A DNA stretch of 64,000 nucleotides from contig NW_025919537.1 of assembly GCF_907164915.1 (NCBI RefSeq), forward strand, positions 1 to 64,000, read 5' to 3'. This DNA is from Impatiens glandulifera (Eukaryota; Streptophyta; Magnoliopsida; Ericales; Balsaminaceae). The notes below the pieces were generated by a model, which was not told where the DNA came from, ran no database searches, and saw only the letters and a list, made by a program, of their open reading frames with translations. A program made the translations under genes and the position numbers. Of this stretch, positions 40,850-50,987 are shown in pieces. Positions within the stretch are counted from its first letter, which is position 1; each line of letters starts with the position of its first letter.

Positions 40850-42608
40850 AAGCGATTAGTCCCTTAGGTATCCAGACTTTAACAAGTCGAACAACTTTCC
40901 CGGTTATGGTTTTAACTAATTTTCTTGCACTCGGTTTGGAGTCTTTCTGCTTTCCTAAGAGGGCCTTATTTGGGGATGATCTTTGGTTTGTTCTATGCGT
41001 TTGTGAATTGGCTTGCCTACTTTTGAACCGGTTGGCTTTCCTTTTCTCAGGGTCAAGCCATTTTTCAGAATCAGTTGGACCTACATAGATTAGTTTGTCT
41101 TTCGGATATGAGGCACTTAATTCCTCTTCATCGGTTAAGGAACTTCTGACAAAACTTATAAAGGGGAGATTATCCTTTGTGAGCCTCATTTTGTCGAAGT
41201 GGTTCCGGTTGTTGGATCTATTGTTTTTGTATCCTAGACCAAACATGCACTTAAGGTGTCTTTTATAACTATACATTCTGTTCACTATTTCACTGGATCT
41301 TTTCCATGCGGCCATTCGATACTGGATTAGGGCATTTTCCTCCTCGGTCAACTCTTGAACTGACTCCTTGAGTTGTTTGGTCTCAGAGGATAGTTCAGGT
41401 GTTGCCTCGGTTTCCAGGATGTTTTCAGGTTGTATGGTCTTTGGTTTGGTCAAGGTAGGTGCTATGGGATCGGTTCTAAAGTTGAGTTGAGTAGGTAATA
41501 ATGTTAATAGGTTTTTATACTCTGCTACCATATCATTTAGTGCATTAAATAACTCATCTTTAGTAAATTCTTCACAAGGAGAGTCAAATACATGTTCCTT
41601 GTTTGCCATGAGACATGTGAGTTTATCATCACTGTCACTGTGAGCCCATAAACTTCCTCCATCATCGACTATCAGTGCTTTCTGAACTTCACTTCCTTCA
41701 CCGGTTTGTTGATAGTTGTTTCGGTTATTCTGATCGTCCGGTTTCCGGTCATCTCGTTTTGGTTTTCTACATTCCCACCTGAAATGTCCCAAACAATTGC
41801 AGTTATAACACCTAACATTAGATTTGTCACCGTAGTTATAGTTGTTGTTTGTCGGTTGGCTTCTCTTAATGAATCTCCCAAACTTTTGTGCAAGCATTGT
41901 CATGGCATCCTCGGTGAGCCGTTCAGCGGTTCTGATCGGTGCAGGAGCAACCGGTTCTGTGGATGTGACCAATTCTCTGGTTGAGGTTGAGGCTAAGACT
42001 TCTTCTTCAGTCCTAGATCTCATTTCAAACTCATATGCCTTAAGATCTTCGAATACATCGTGTAGCTTCATCTTGCTTAGACAGTTTGATTCCCTCATCA
42101 CCATTGTCTTTATGTCCCATGCAGTTGGAAGAGATCTTTGCGCTTTCATGATGACTTCCTTGTTGTCATACTTCTTGCCAAGAGTTGATAGCTCGTCGAT
42201 TACATCTGTGAACCGGTCACTGTATTCTCTCATTGTTTCTCCCGGTCTCATCTTGATGTTTTTAAACTTCTGGGTAGCCACCATTATCTTGTTTTCCTTG
42301 GTTCTTTCATTTCCCTCATGAATCTGAATCACTGCTTCCCATATTTCCTTTGTGGTTTTGTAGTCTCTGACCTTGTAGAACGTATTTCTGTCCAAACCGT
42401 TAGAGATGCGGTTTCTGGTATGGTTATCCAGATTATTTCTTCTCCTATCTTCAGCTGTCCAATCCTTTCTATTTTTATCAATCTTTATCGGTCCTTCAGC
42501 CAGAATGAACTGCATCTCGTCATCCATGGTGATTAAATGCAGGTGCATGCGTGCCTTCCAGTTGGCAAAGTCGTCACCTTCTAGCATTGGGGGCCCATCA
42601 AACGACAT
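40836..42608 (-). CDS. gag: gag of Element 3, 590 aa, open
   Basis: Starts MSFDGPPMLEGDDFANWKAR, 26 bp from the primer site. N-terminal capsid-like helices include WTAEDRRRNNLDNH, AVIQIHEGNERTKENK, PGETMREYSDRFTDVIDEL and KLHDVFEDLKAYEFEMRSR. One CCHC knuckle, CYNCNCLGHFRWEC, lies at about residues 280-293. A long acidic half follows, ending [13 protein letters not shown]. It is longer than most Copia gags, as in Sireviruses. It could still supply particles to defective relatives in trans (inference), since the frame is uninterrupted while pol is dead. Confidence 0.88.
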   Translation of the reverse strand: MSFDGPPMLEGDDFANWKARMHLHLITMDDEMQFILAEGPIKIDKNRKDWTAEDRRRNNLDNHTRNRISNGLDRNTFYKVRDYKTTKEIWEAVIQIHEGNERTKENKIMVATQKFKNIKMRPGETMREYSDRFTDVIDELSTLGKKYDNKEVIMKAQRSLPTAWDIKTMVMRESNCLSKMKLHDVFEDLKAYEFEMRSRTEEEVLASTSTRELVTSTEPVAPAPIRTAERLTEDAMTMLAQKFGRFIKRSQPTNNNYNYGDKSNVRCYNCNCLGHFRWECRKPKRDDRKPDDQNNRNNYQQTGEGSEVQKALIVDDGGSLWAHSDSDDKLTCLMANKEHVFDSPCEEFTKDELFNALNDMVAEYKNLLTLLPTQLNFRTDPIAPTLTKPKTIQPENILETEATPELSSETKQLKESVQELTEEENALIQYRMAAWKRSSEIVNRMYSYKRHLKCMFGLGYKNNRSNNRNHFDKMRLTKDNLPFISFVRSSLTDEEELSASYPKDKLIYVGPTDSEKWLDPEKRKANRFKSRQANSQTHRTNQRSSPNKALLGKQKDSKPSARKLVKTITGKVVRLVKVWIPKGLIACGPK

Positions 42609-42633
42609 GCTTGCTTGAGTATTGAAACTAAAA

Positions 42634-42645
42634 TCTCTGATACCA
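42634..42645 (-). promoter_or_regulatory. Element 3 primer binding site
   Basis: Minus-strand TGGTATCAGAGA, eleven of twelve bases matching the tRNA-iMet complement, two bases inside the 5' LTR. Confidence 0.85.
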
Positions 42646-42647
42646 AT

Positions 42648-43905
42648 TGTTAGGATCTAGGTCACGGCTGGCGGACCGGGGTCTGGCCGGTTAGCGCGTC
42701 TCACTCAAAGGTTGGTGATTAATCCGGTTAGAGATTAATACCGGGGTTTCAATACTACATAGGTTGTCACAAAACCTTAAACCGAGTTTAAGTGCGGAAG
42801 TGGTTTGTTTCAGGCTGAAGCAACTCTCACGCTGGAAGGATATAACCAGATTTGAATAAGATAGGTTTGAAGTTTGCTGGGTCGGTTTTTCAACTCGGTA
42901 AGTCGGTTTAGGTGGTATTGAATCGGTTAGAGCGGTATGCATAGGTTAGTACAGATCGGTTAGAATGTAGAACGGACAGAAAGTAAATTACAAGACAGAA
43001 TTTTATGAATGTTCGGAGATAAACTCCTACGTCACCCCTTCCTCTCGAAACCGCGAGAAGGATATTCACTAAGGAATACACAAACACAATCCGATCGAGA
43101 CTTATTTTCTACTCGATAACACTCGTACAATTTTAACCGAAATTGTAAATACACACTTGAGCTCTTAATCTTAGAGAGATGAAACACAGTTTTTGACTTA
43201 GGTTGTAGAGAATTCTCAGAACTTGTAACCGCATTTACTCATCTTCAGCTCATTCTTTTATAGGTGAAATGTGCCAACGGTCACATTTCATTTCTTTGAA
43301 TCTGATTGGTTGAGCAGAGGCTCATTGATTCAGACCTGACAGTCAACTCTTCAGACCTGGCGGTCTAGTCTTCAGACCTTAGGGTCTAGTCTTCAGACCT
43401 GGCGGTCTAGTCTTCAGACCTGGCGGTCAAACCGTCTAGATTTGTCTTTTACTCAATATGGAAACTGTCGGTTTGACAGTTGCCTGTACTTGGAAGATTT
43501 CGTCTCTGATTTATCCTGGAGTGGAAAGATCTTGTCGGACGATCTTCTGCAGCCTGCATACTGTCTTCAGACTTGTATGAATATGACAATACTAAAGTCT
43601 GTCCCTTCGGTATCATCCTCAACAGATACTCGAAGTATCTATTTGTACTGGTCGGTTATTTATGTTAACCGGATGACTTTCGGTTTTTCCATAGCTTCTG
43701 ATTGACCGAATGTTCAATGATTTTTGCCTTCTGTTTTGACCGATCTTGTCTTCTTGTTCGGTCAAGTTTTTGGTCGGTTGGATTGCTTAACTGGTTGATT
43801 TTCTTAACCGGTTGAGAAATTTGACCGGTTGAATTCTTTACCTGTTCCTGCATAAGAGATTTGTTTTTGTTAAGTTTTATTTAACCGATCTAATTTTGTC
43901 TAACA
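42648..43905 (-). repeat. Element 3 5' LTR
   Basis: 1258 bp, the partner of 19009-20208. The hairpin with the CCGTTGG-type loop (43264-43290) sits beside the TATA box on the minus strand. Ends CTAACA, then the TTAAT duplication at 43906-43910. Confidence 0.92.
43331..43432. repeat. 21-bp minisatellite in the LTR
   Basis: Five units beginning CAGACCTGGCGGTC, at 43331, 43352, 43373, 43394 and 43415. Each contains the short palindrome GACC-TGGC-GGTC or a variant. The other LTR has three units, and Element 4 LTRs have two. Confidence 0.75.
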
Positions 43906-43910
43906 TTAAT

Positions 43911-44027
43911 ATATATTATACTTTTTCATAAAAAAAAATTATATATTGTAATCAACATTAATTTCATAAAAATAGAATACTAACTTTACAACTTCTTTCT
44001 TATACCAATTAAATTATACAACTTTAC
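43911..44027. other. Remnant of old-element interior
   Basis: AT-rich, no gene. It continues the sequence left of Element 3 (before 19009) up to the partial LTR. Confidence 0.45.
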
Positions 44028-44510
44028 AACGACCACTAATTCATCATTCATTCATCTAACGGTTATCCTTACTTGCCTTTTCATCATCCTTGCAAATTAC
44101 ATCCAACAATAATTATTTTATAGTTACAATAAAAATTAACACCATTTGTTAATTGCCTCATTCAAGGCATTAATGTTAATTGTAACGATTAATAAATTCA
44201 TTTTTATTTAGGTTAAATTTCACCATACTTCATATTTGAATTTGATGTGAATTTCATTTGGATTAATTTCACTTTAATTCACATTTGAATTTGGTGTGAA
44301 TTGCATTTGGATTAAATTTCATAATTAATTCACATTTGAATTTTGTGTGAATTTCATTTGGATTAAATTTCACAATTAACTCATATTTGAATTTTGTGTG
44401 AATTTTATTTGGATTAAATTTCACCATTAATTCACATTTGAATTTGGTGTAAATTTAATTTGTCCAAATATCATTTCAATTTAATTAATGAAATTTATTT
44501 AATTCCAACC
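44028..44510 (-). repeat. Partial LTR of the old element
   Basis: Homologous to 14945-15424 in the same orientation, including the TTTGAATTTTGTGTGAATTT-type units. The first about 284 bp of the LTR-like segment is missing. It ends TTCCAACC instead of TTCCAACA. Confidence 0.6.
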
Positions 44511-46048
44511 GTTTCTTCATAGAATATTTGTCTAGACAATTTTTATTGAAGATAATATATGTTCATGAATTGTCAAGTTTTCTTTCTAATTGCATATTAC
44601 TTGCTAACTAAATGGATAATTGTGATTGATTTGTCAAATTGTGATAAATGAACCGTAAATACCTTGAATGAGATATAAATTTTTTAAAATATGCATTTTG
44701 AGATAGTGATAGTGATAGTGGTGGAAAAGTTTATTGTCGTGGTAAGAAATGTGTGTTGAGTAAACTAAAATTTTGTGGAGATATATTATAGTTTAGTTCT
44801 TAATGAAATATGATTTATATAGCACATGATTTTCTCAGGGTGATTTTTTCTCCCATAAATCAACTTTTTAACATATTCCTCGCGTGCCACATGATTTACC
44901 CAATAATGACATTACCTAGTTAGAGCCTAAAGGTATTTGAACAATATAATAATGAAATTAAAGATGAGAACGATGAAACACGTGTTGGAATTAAGTTAAT
45001 TCCATTAATTAATGGAAATAAAACTCTGAATAAATAAAATGAAATAAAATTCACATAAATTCAAACGTGAATTAATAGTGAATTTAATCAAAATTATAAC
45101 TAAATATTAATTGTTTAATTAATATTTAATGCATAATTAGAAAATTAAAGTTTAATGTTATGATAAATATTGAACTTTAATTAGCCTATCAATTGGCGTA
45201 TGTAATTTTCATTAGCTAGCATTGAATAATTAATGTCTACTAAATTCGTTGTACCCTAGAAGACAACCATAGGATAAGCTTCAGCACAAACGGTACACAA
45301 TGGAAATATTTTAAGGGAAATGTGTCTAGCACATGCCTCGAATCAATATTATATTCTGGTGATTTCGTTCTTTGTATATTCTAGTTTATTTAATTTATTG
45401 GTAACATAATCTATATACATTTTATGTAATTTAAAGACAAGATATATAACAATCTTAAAACAGTTTCTTTGTGCTAAGCTATTTAAGAGCTTGCGCCATC
45501 AATTTTTTTTTGTCTTTTATGTTTCAGAAATACGAGCTGCGATGTTGCGAAAGAGATGATGCTCACATAGAAAAATGGAAATGATCTCTTAAGGAAAAAA
45601 ACCAAAATAAAGATAAGTCTTTATTATATATAGATATGTTGATTATTAACACATTTGTTCTTATATTATTAAAGGTTAATTTTACAAGCTAATATATTTT
45701 GATATAAAAAAAATTCTCTAGAAACATTAATATGTATATTCATTAACAAATGTTATGTATAAAATAAATTATAACACACTAATTTAGTTTGTTTTAGTTT
45801 TAATTAAAAATTTGATTAATTATTAAAATTATTAATAATAATCAATGAAAATATGATAATAACTAATATTCTAGTTTTCAATTTTCAGAAAATTAATGGT
45901 TTTAAAATTAATTATAAATGAAACACATTGTTTCAGTTTTTAAATAATTAATTATAATATATATACCTTCTTAAATTAATTAAGCGTGATAATTAGAAGA
46001 ATGTGATATTATGATGGATAACTAAGAAAAGATAATATATTTATTTAT
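44511..46048. other. AT-rich region with inverted LTR-like piece
   Basis: No gene. 44993-45283 begins TGTTGGAATTAAG and matches the old LTR in the opposite orientation to 44028-44510. 45284-45450 matches the reverse complement of 14460-14660. 45880-46048 matches the reverse complement of about 18900-19000. These pieces form the left part of an inverted relative of the 15-19 kb repeat. Confidence 0.5.
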
Positions 46049-46053
46049 ATAAG
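46049..46053. repeat. Element 4 target-site duplication, left
   Basis: ATAAG, identical to 59834-59838. Confidence 0.88.
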
Positions 46054-47365
46054 TGTTAGGATCTAGGTCGCCACTGGAGGACCGGGGTTGGGCCGGTTAG
46101 CGGGTTTCACTCAAAGGGTGGTGATTAATCCTGTTAGAGATTAACACTGGGGTTTTAATACTACACAAACTGTCACAAACCCTTGAACTAAGTTCAAGCG
46201 CGGAAGAGGTTTGTTTCAGGTTGAAGCAGCACACTCACGAGAGAGGCAGAACCGGTTTTGGATGATATAGGTTTGAAAATTGATGGGTCGGTTTTTGTAA
46301 CCTGGTAATTCGGTTTGGATAGTGTAGAGTCGGTTATGATGGTGTAGGTCGATTAGAATGTAAAACCAGCAGGAAGTAAATAGTAAGACAGGTTTTTTAT
46401 GGATGTTCGGAGATAAAACTCCTACGTCACCCCTTCCTCTCGAAACCGCGAGAAGGATATTCACTATTGAATACAAATACAATCCGATAGAGACTTATTT
46501 CCTGCTCGATAACACCCGTACAATTTACACCGAAATTGTAAATACACACTTCAACTTAGCACTTAAACTTTTCTAGAGAGAGAACACACTCTTATCACTT
46601 GTAAATTAATTGTTTACTGTGTCCCACGTATATCGCTTGTTCCGTATTGAGTTCCCCCATTTACTCTTCTTCAGCTTCTCCTTTTATAGGTGAAATATGC
46701 CAACGGTCATATTTCACTTTCTTGAATCTGATTGGCTGAGCAGAGGTTCAGTGATTCAGACCTGGCGGTCATCTGTTCAGACCTGGCGGTCACTCTACAG
46801 GCTTTGCAGTCTGTTCTTCCGGTGTGTAAGACAAACCTGCTAGGTTTGTCTTTTACTCAATGTGGTAACTGTTGGTTAGACAGTTGTCTGTACTTGGAAG
46901 ATTTCCTTTCTGATTTATCCTGAAGTGGAAACATCTTGTAGGACTGTCTTCTACAGCCCACTGACTTTCCTCAGACTTGTATGGATATGGAAGTGTTCAG
47001 TCTGTTCCTTTGGTATCATTCTCAACAGATACCCGAAGTATCTTCTTGTGCTGGTGGTCATTTGACTTTTTACCGGATCGCTTCCGGTGTGATTGGTTTA
47101 ACCGGACAACTTCTGGTTATTCCTTTGCCTTTTAGCTGATCGCCTGTCTGATGTTTTCGGTTTTTTGCTTTGGCCGATCCTTTCTTTGTGCGGTCATGTT
47201 TCAGGCCGGTTAACTAATTTGACCGGTGGAGCTTCTTAGCAGGTTGAGTGATCTGACCGGCCGGTTTTCTCAAACCGATTGGATACTTTGACTGGTCCGG
47301 TTCTTTGTTCCTGCATGAAAGGTTTATGTGTTAAGTTCTGTGAACCGGTCTAATTTTATCTAACA
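46054..47365 (-). repeat. Element 4 3' LTR
   Basis: 1312 bp, TGTTAGGATCTAGG to ATCTAACA in plus orientation. Two CAGACCTGGCGGTC units lie at about 46757-46795. Confidence 0.92.
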
Positions 47366-47379
47366 ATTTCTCCCTTTTT
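47366..47379 (-). promoter_or_regulatory. Element 4 polypurine tract
   Basis: Complement AAAAAGGGAGAAAT beside the 3' LTR. A second identical tract is at 47505-47518, 139 bp away. Confidence 0.75.
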
Positions 47380-47674
47380 GATTATTTTATTTAAAATTAT
47401 CAAAATCATGTAAGTTTGCAAACGTAGGCCGGTTCTTTATTTGACCGGATTTTTTAAATTAACTTGGGAGAATTTTTCGAGAAATTTTGAGTTTTATCTT
47501 ATCAATTTCTCCCTTTTTGATTATTTTATTTAAAATTATCAAAACCAAGTAATAATGCAAGTATAGGCCGGTTTCAAAAATATCTTTATATATATATATA
47601 AAAGTAACCGAAATAAAAAGGGAAAATATGATATGTAGAAACCGAAGGAAACATAGATTTAGAAAGGAAATCCC

Positions 47675-50278
47675 CTATTCTGATTCGGAGAACGTGAAGC
47701 CGTCCATCATATCCTTGGTCGGTTTTTCCTTATTCGGTTGATCCGGTCTTGAGGATGAACCTTCGGCTTGTGGTTGACCGCCCGTGCTGATTGGAACCGT
47801 ATCGGAGACTCGCTGTCTTGTAGAATGTTGCTCCAGAGGCTCTTCATCTTCATCCTTAGTTTGCGGTGGGTTTGGTGGAGTATCGACATTTGTTTCGGTG
47901 ATCCTCTCCAACATCTTTCTTGCCGAAACTTTCCGTTTTCGTTTTGCTGGTGCCGAAGAGGAGGATGTTGCCTTTTTCTTCTTGTGAGCCCTGGCATATC
48001 CTTCGAGCCCTTGTTTTTGTGCGTTTAACTGCTCTGCATCTTTGGTCGCTTGAGCTGCCACGGACTTCGCAAGTCCCGGATATTTATCCGCTGTGTTTCG
48101 TTCGCGCTCGGCTATTTCCTCTTCGGTCAGACGCGGTGTCTCTTTTGCTATTCTTGCTTCTTCGTCCAACGCATCTTGGACTACCTTAGCCGCTTGGGCG
48201 TTTGCCTCCTCAATCGCTGTATCAACATTCATCTTGGAATTTAACAGCTCAGCCACCTGTTCGGTTAGCGCCTTAAGATCGGCTTCAAGCCCGTCGTTGC
48301 GGTCTTCAAGGCTTGCATTCTTCTTTTCCAGATCTGTGACCCTGTCGAGTGTCGAATCGACTTTATTGCTTGACCATCCTAGATTCTCATCTACCTCTGT
48401 GAATCGTTGTTCGGTTTCCCTTTCAAGCCGATCCAAGTCATCTACTATTCTTGAGGTGTTATCTTCCAAGTCCTTGGTTTGTTGAAGATGTTCGTTGCGC
48501 ATAATAGTGTCGTCCCGGTAGTCGGCTTCGATTTTTGTGATCCGTTCTTCTGCCTTTACGAGATTATCCCTCGTCTTTTCGGCGAGCAGGAGTGTTTGGC
48601 GCAAGGCTTTCTTGACTTTCGTCTCCAATGGTTGAACCGTTGAGTCCGCAAACTCTTGAATAAGGGACTTGACCCTTTCTTCAGTGACGCCCGGTTCGGA
48701 AATCTCAGGTTGAGTAGTTTCAACTTGCCCGGTGAAAGGAGCCTCTATCCTTTCATCGGTTTCGTTTATGGCCGGATCCGCTAGAGGAGGCGTTTTACTT
48801 CGATTCTGACTGTCATTGGTCTCAAGACGCGTAGAATGTGCTGTTTCTCGCTGTCTTTACACCGCTTCAATCCGCTCTATTTCCTTTGTGAAGTCTCTTT
48901 TCTTTATCTCAAGCTTGTTCAACACTAAGAGCTGTAAATTAGCCTTCGGTGTTCCCGCAACGTACCTTTCTGTCAGCTTTTGGATACGTACCGTTAGCTT
49001 TTGTAGCCGAGCACGCGGTCTCACAATGGCGCATCTGTCCATGGCTTCGTTAAGAGTTTCGGCGTTTGTGAGACTTATAAGGGTTTCTTCTATCTCCTTT
49101 AGCCTTCTGAAGCTTTGTTCATCGGTTAGGCCCGGTAGCGTGTGCTTGAAGAATTTATCGTATCGGTACCCGTGCCACTCCTGGTATACTGCGGCAACCG
49201 CTTGAACTCGATGTTCGACCTTCTCCAAGATTCGGCCCGCTATAATTTAGGCCTTCATCTGGTCGTTATCAGGGGTAGCCTCCTCCTCCTCACGGCCGTC
49301 TGCACTGGCATCGGCGTTCTCAAGGCTTGCGCCCGCACCGGTATTATCAGGACTTGTACCCGAATGTTCTTCTTCATTCGGTCCTTCTCTATTGGAAGGA
49401 TGTTCATCGGTTTTCTGTGAGCCGGTTTGGTCAGACGTGGAAGCCGATTCTTCCTCATCCTGCGTTGGCGGTTCCATGAATACTATCTTCTCCTTATCCT
49501 TGCCTCCGAACTTGTCTTTTGCCGGGGCCGGTTTCTTGGTGGTAGATTTCTTCTTTCGGCCACTTGTAGAACCGGGGGCCAGCTGCTTCCTTTCCAGGAA
49601 TTGTTTGGATTTTATGAACCTTCTTGATGGGAGAATAACACCGGGACCGGTGTTGATGTGATGGTGGAGCATTATTTTACCAAGGGGGATGGCGTATCCT
49701 CATGACTGGGCTGAATCCGGTTTCACCATATCTTTCAGGTTGTGGAAAATTTCCTTCGCCCAGTTGACTTTCGTGCCTTCCAGCAAACCGATAAGCATTT
49801 CGATCTTGGTCTTGGTGAGGTTGTCGTAATTTCCACCTCTCGCTTGAATCGACTTTGTGAAGATGTCACAAAGCGGTATGTATTCCGATCGTAGTGTCGA
49901 TTTCTTACCGGATACTTTCACCGGTTCCGCGTCTGTAGAGAGAATCTGGCAGGCCGCCTCGAATGTTGTTGGATCTAGTTCCATCAAAGCATTTCGGCCA
50001 TCCGTTGGAAGACGTAGGATCTCTGCAACCGATTCTTCGGTTAACTCGAACTGAGTACCTCTAACAGTTGCGGCTATCTTATCACCAGAGAGAGTTGCGG
50101 TTTCGAAGAATTCTTCAACCGATTCTCTGTATAGAACGAAGGGACCGCCCTGAAAATATTCGAGTCCGGCCTCAGAAATCCGGGTAATAACTTCCTTTGC
50201 CGCAGGCGAGCCCTTTTGTCGGATCTCCTCGAAATCCACCTGAACGATGTGTTTGAATAAAGCTGAGGCACGACCCAT
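47675..50278 (-). pseudogene. Accessory gene C of Element 4, three stops
   Basis: A single frame of 868 codons from MGRASALFKHIVQVDFEEI to FTFSESE*. It is broken only by nonsense codons at about 49700 (TGA for the conserved Trp in RSWGYA), 49247 (TAA) and 48857 (TAA). No frameshift is present. The N-terminal domain is complete (AGLEYFQGGPF, SVEEFF, LTEESVAEILRLPTDG, KVNWAKEIFHNLKDMV). Then follow a KKKSTTKK linker, an acidic stretch, a block with QEWHGYRYDKFF, and a long coiled coil (about residues 550-760). Near the end is an APAKRKRKVSARK basic cluster of nuclear-localisation type. The stop at 49700 fits a G-to-A change typical of methylated-cytosine decay. Confidence 0.86.
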
Positions 50279-50390
50279 CTTAGATGTTTGAGAGGGTTTG
50301 AGAAAACTAGAGAATAACCACTGAGAGAGAGTTTGAGAATTTAGAGAGAGAAAGCTGTTTCGCGTAAGAGGGGAATGAAATGGCCAAGAG

Positions 50391-50640
50391 CCCTTTTTAT
50401 AGGCGCGGTTTGGAAACCCAACTGTCCCATCAACTCTTGGCGGGAGTTTTCCCTCCAAGCCAAAGAGGCGGCAATAAGTGGGCGGGAAGCCAAAAGGCGG
50501 TAGTTCAAGAGGCGGCAAACCAAAGGGCGGTAATCCAAGTGGCGCGAATCAAGGGGCGGGAAGCCAAAAGGCGGCAAACTGCGGGCGCCAAATCAATGAG
50601 CGGAAGTTCTTTGGGCGGGAAATTTCCCTCTAAAGTTTTT
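50391..50640 (-). promoter_or_regulatory. Gene C promoter of Element 4, E2F-like array
   Basis: TATAAAAAGGG (complement of 50391-50401) lies 113 bp before the ATG. Upstream, 50440-50625 is a degenerate tandem array of GGCGG-containing units with period about 17-18 bp. It includes GGCGGGAA at 50481-50488, 50555-50562 and 50614-50621, TGGCGCG near 50540, and GGGCGCC near 50584. Confidence 0.72.
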
Positions 50641-50987
50641 GATTTTGACTTTGATGACGCAATCCCTTTGAAACCGTTTGATGCTGCGGTGTTCTTATTT
50701 TAACCGGAGAGTTTGTTTATCGAAACTTAACCGGTTATTTGAATAAGCAGAATTTTTGCAATCTTTTGAGTTTAAGTGGTGTTTCTTGAGACCGGATAAG
50801 AACGCGGTTACTTTGATATTGACCGGATAAGAACGAGGTTATTTTACAATATTAACCAGTTACCTAGATTCTGATTTGACCCGGTTATTTAGACTTGAAA
50901 TAGAATTTTATTGAATGAAAGAGTACAAGATAGAAACCGATAAATGTATCGGTTTGAAAATAGAAATACATAAGAAATAAAGATAAC

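Larger units (their letters stand above)
19009..43905 (-). mobile_element. Element 3: Copia element carrying Element 2
   Basis: A minus-strand member of the same family as Elements 1 and 4. LTRs lie at 42648-43905 (5') and 19009-20208 (3'), with TTAAT duplications. Reading order is primer site, gag (open), pol (broken, cut inside RT), gene B (open), gene C (broken and split). Element 2 inserted into gene C at CATTC. The element's own sequence totals about 10.9 kb. RT after about residue FKVF, RNase H and gene A are missing through one deletion ending at about 38798. The LTRs differ by several percent and by repeat-copy number, making it older than Elements 1 and 2. Confidence 0.92.
14661..44510 (-). 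mobile_element. Old degenerate Copia-like element hosting Element 3
   Basis: The outermost layer of the large nest. On the left is an LTR-like segment (14661-15424, ends TGTTGGAA/TTCCAACA). Next to it is a minus-strand RNase H tail (about 15930-16130). On the right is a partial copy of the same LTR (44028-44510), in the same orientation. After removing Element 3 the interior is about 3.7 kb and almost wholly degenerate. A possible imperfect target duplication is GTTTG (14656-14660) / GTTTC (44511-44515). The left limit is uncertain, because homology to 45.3 kb continues beyond 14661. Confidence 0.5.
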
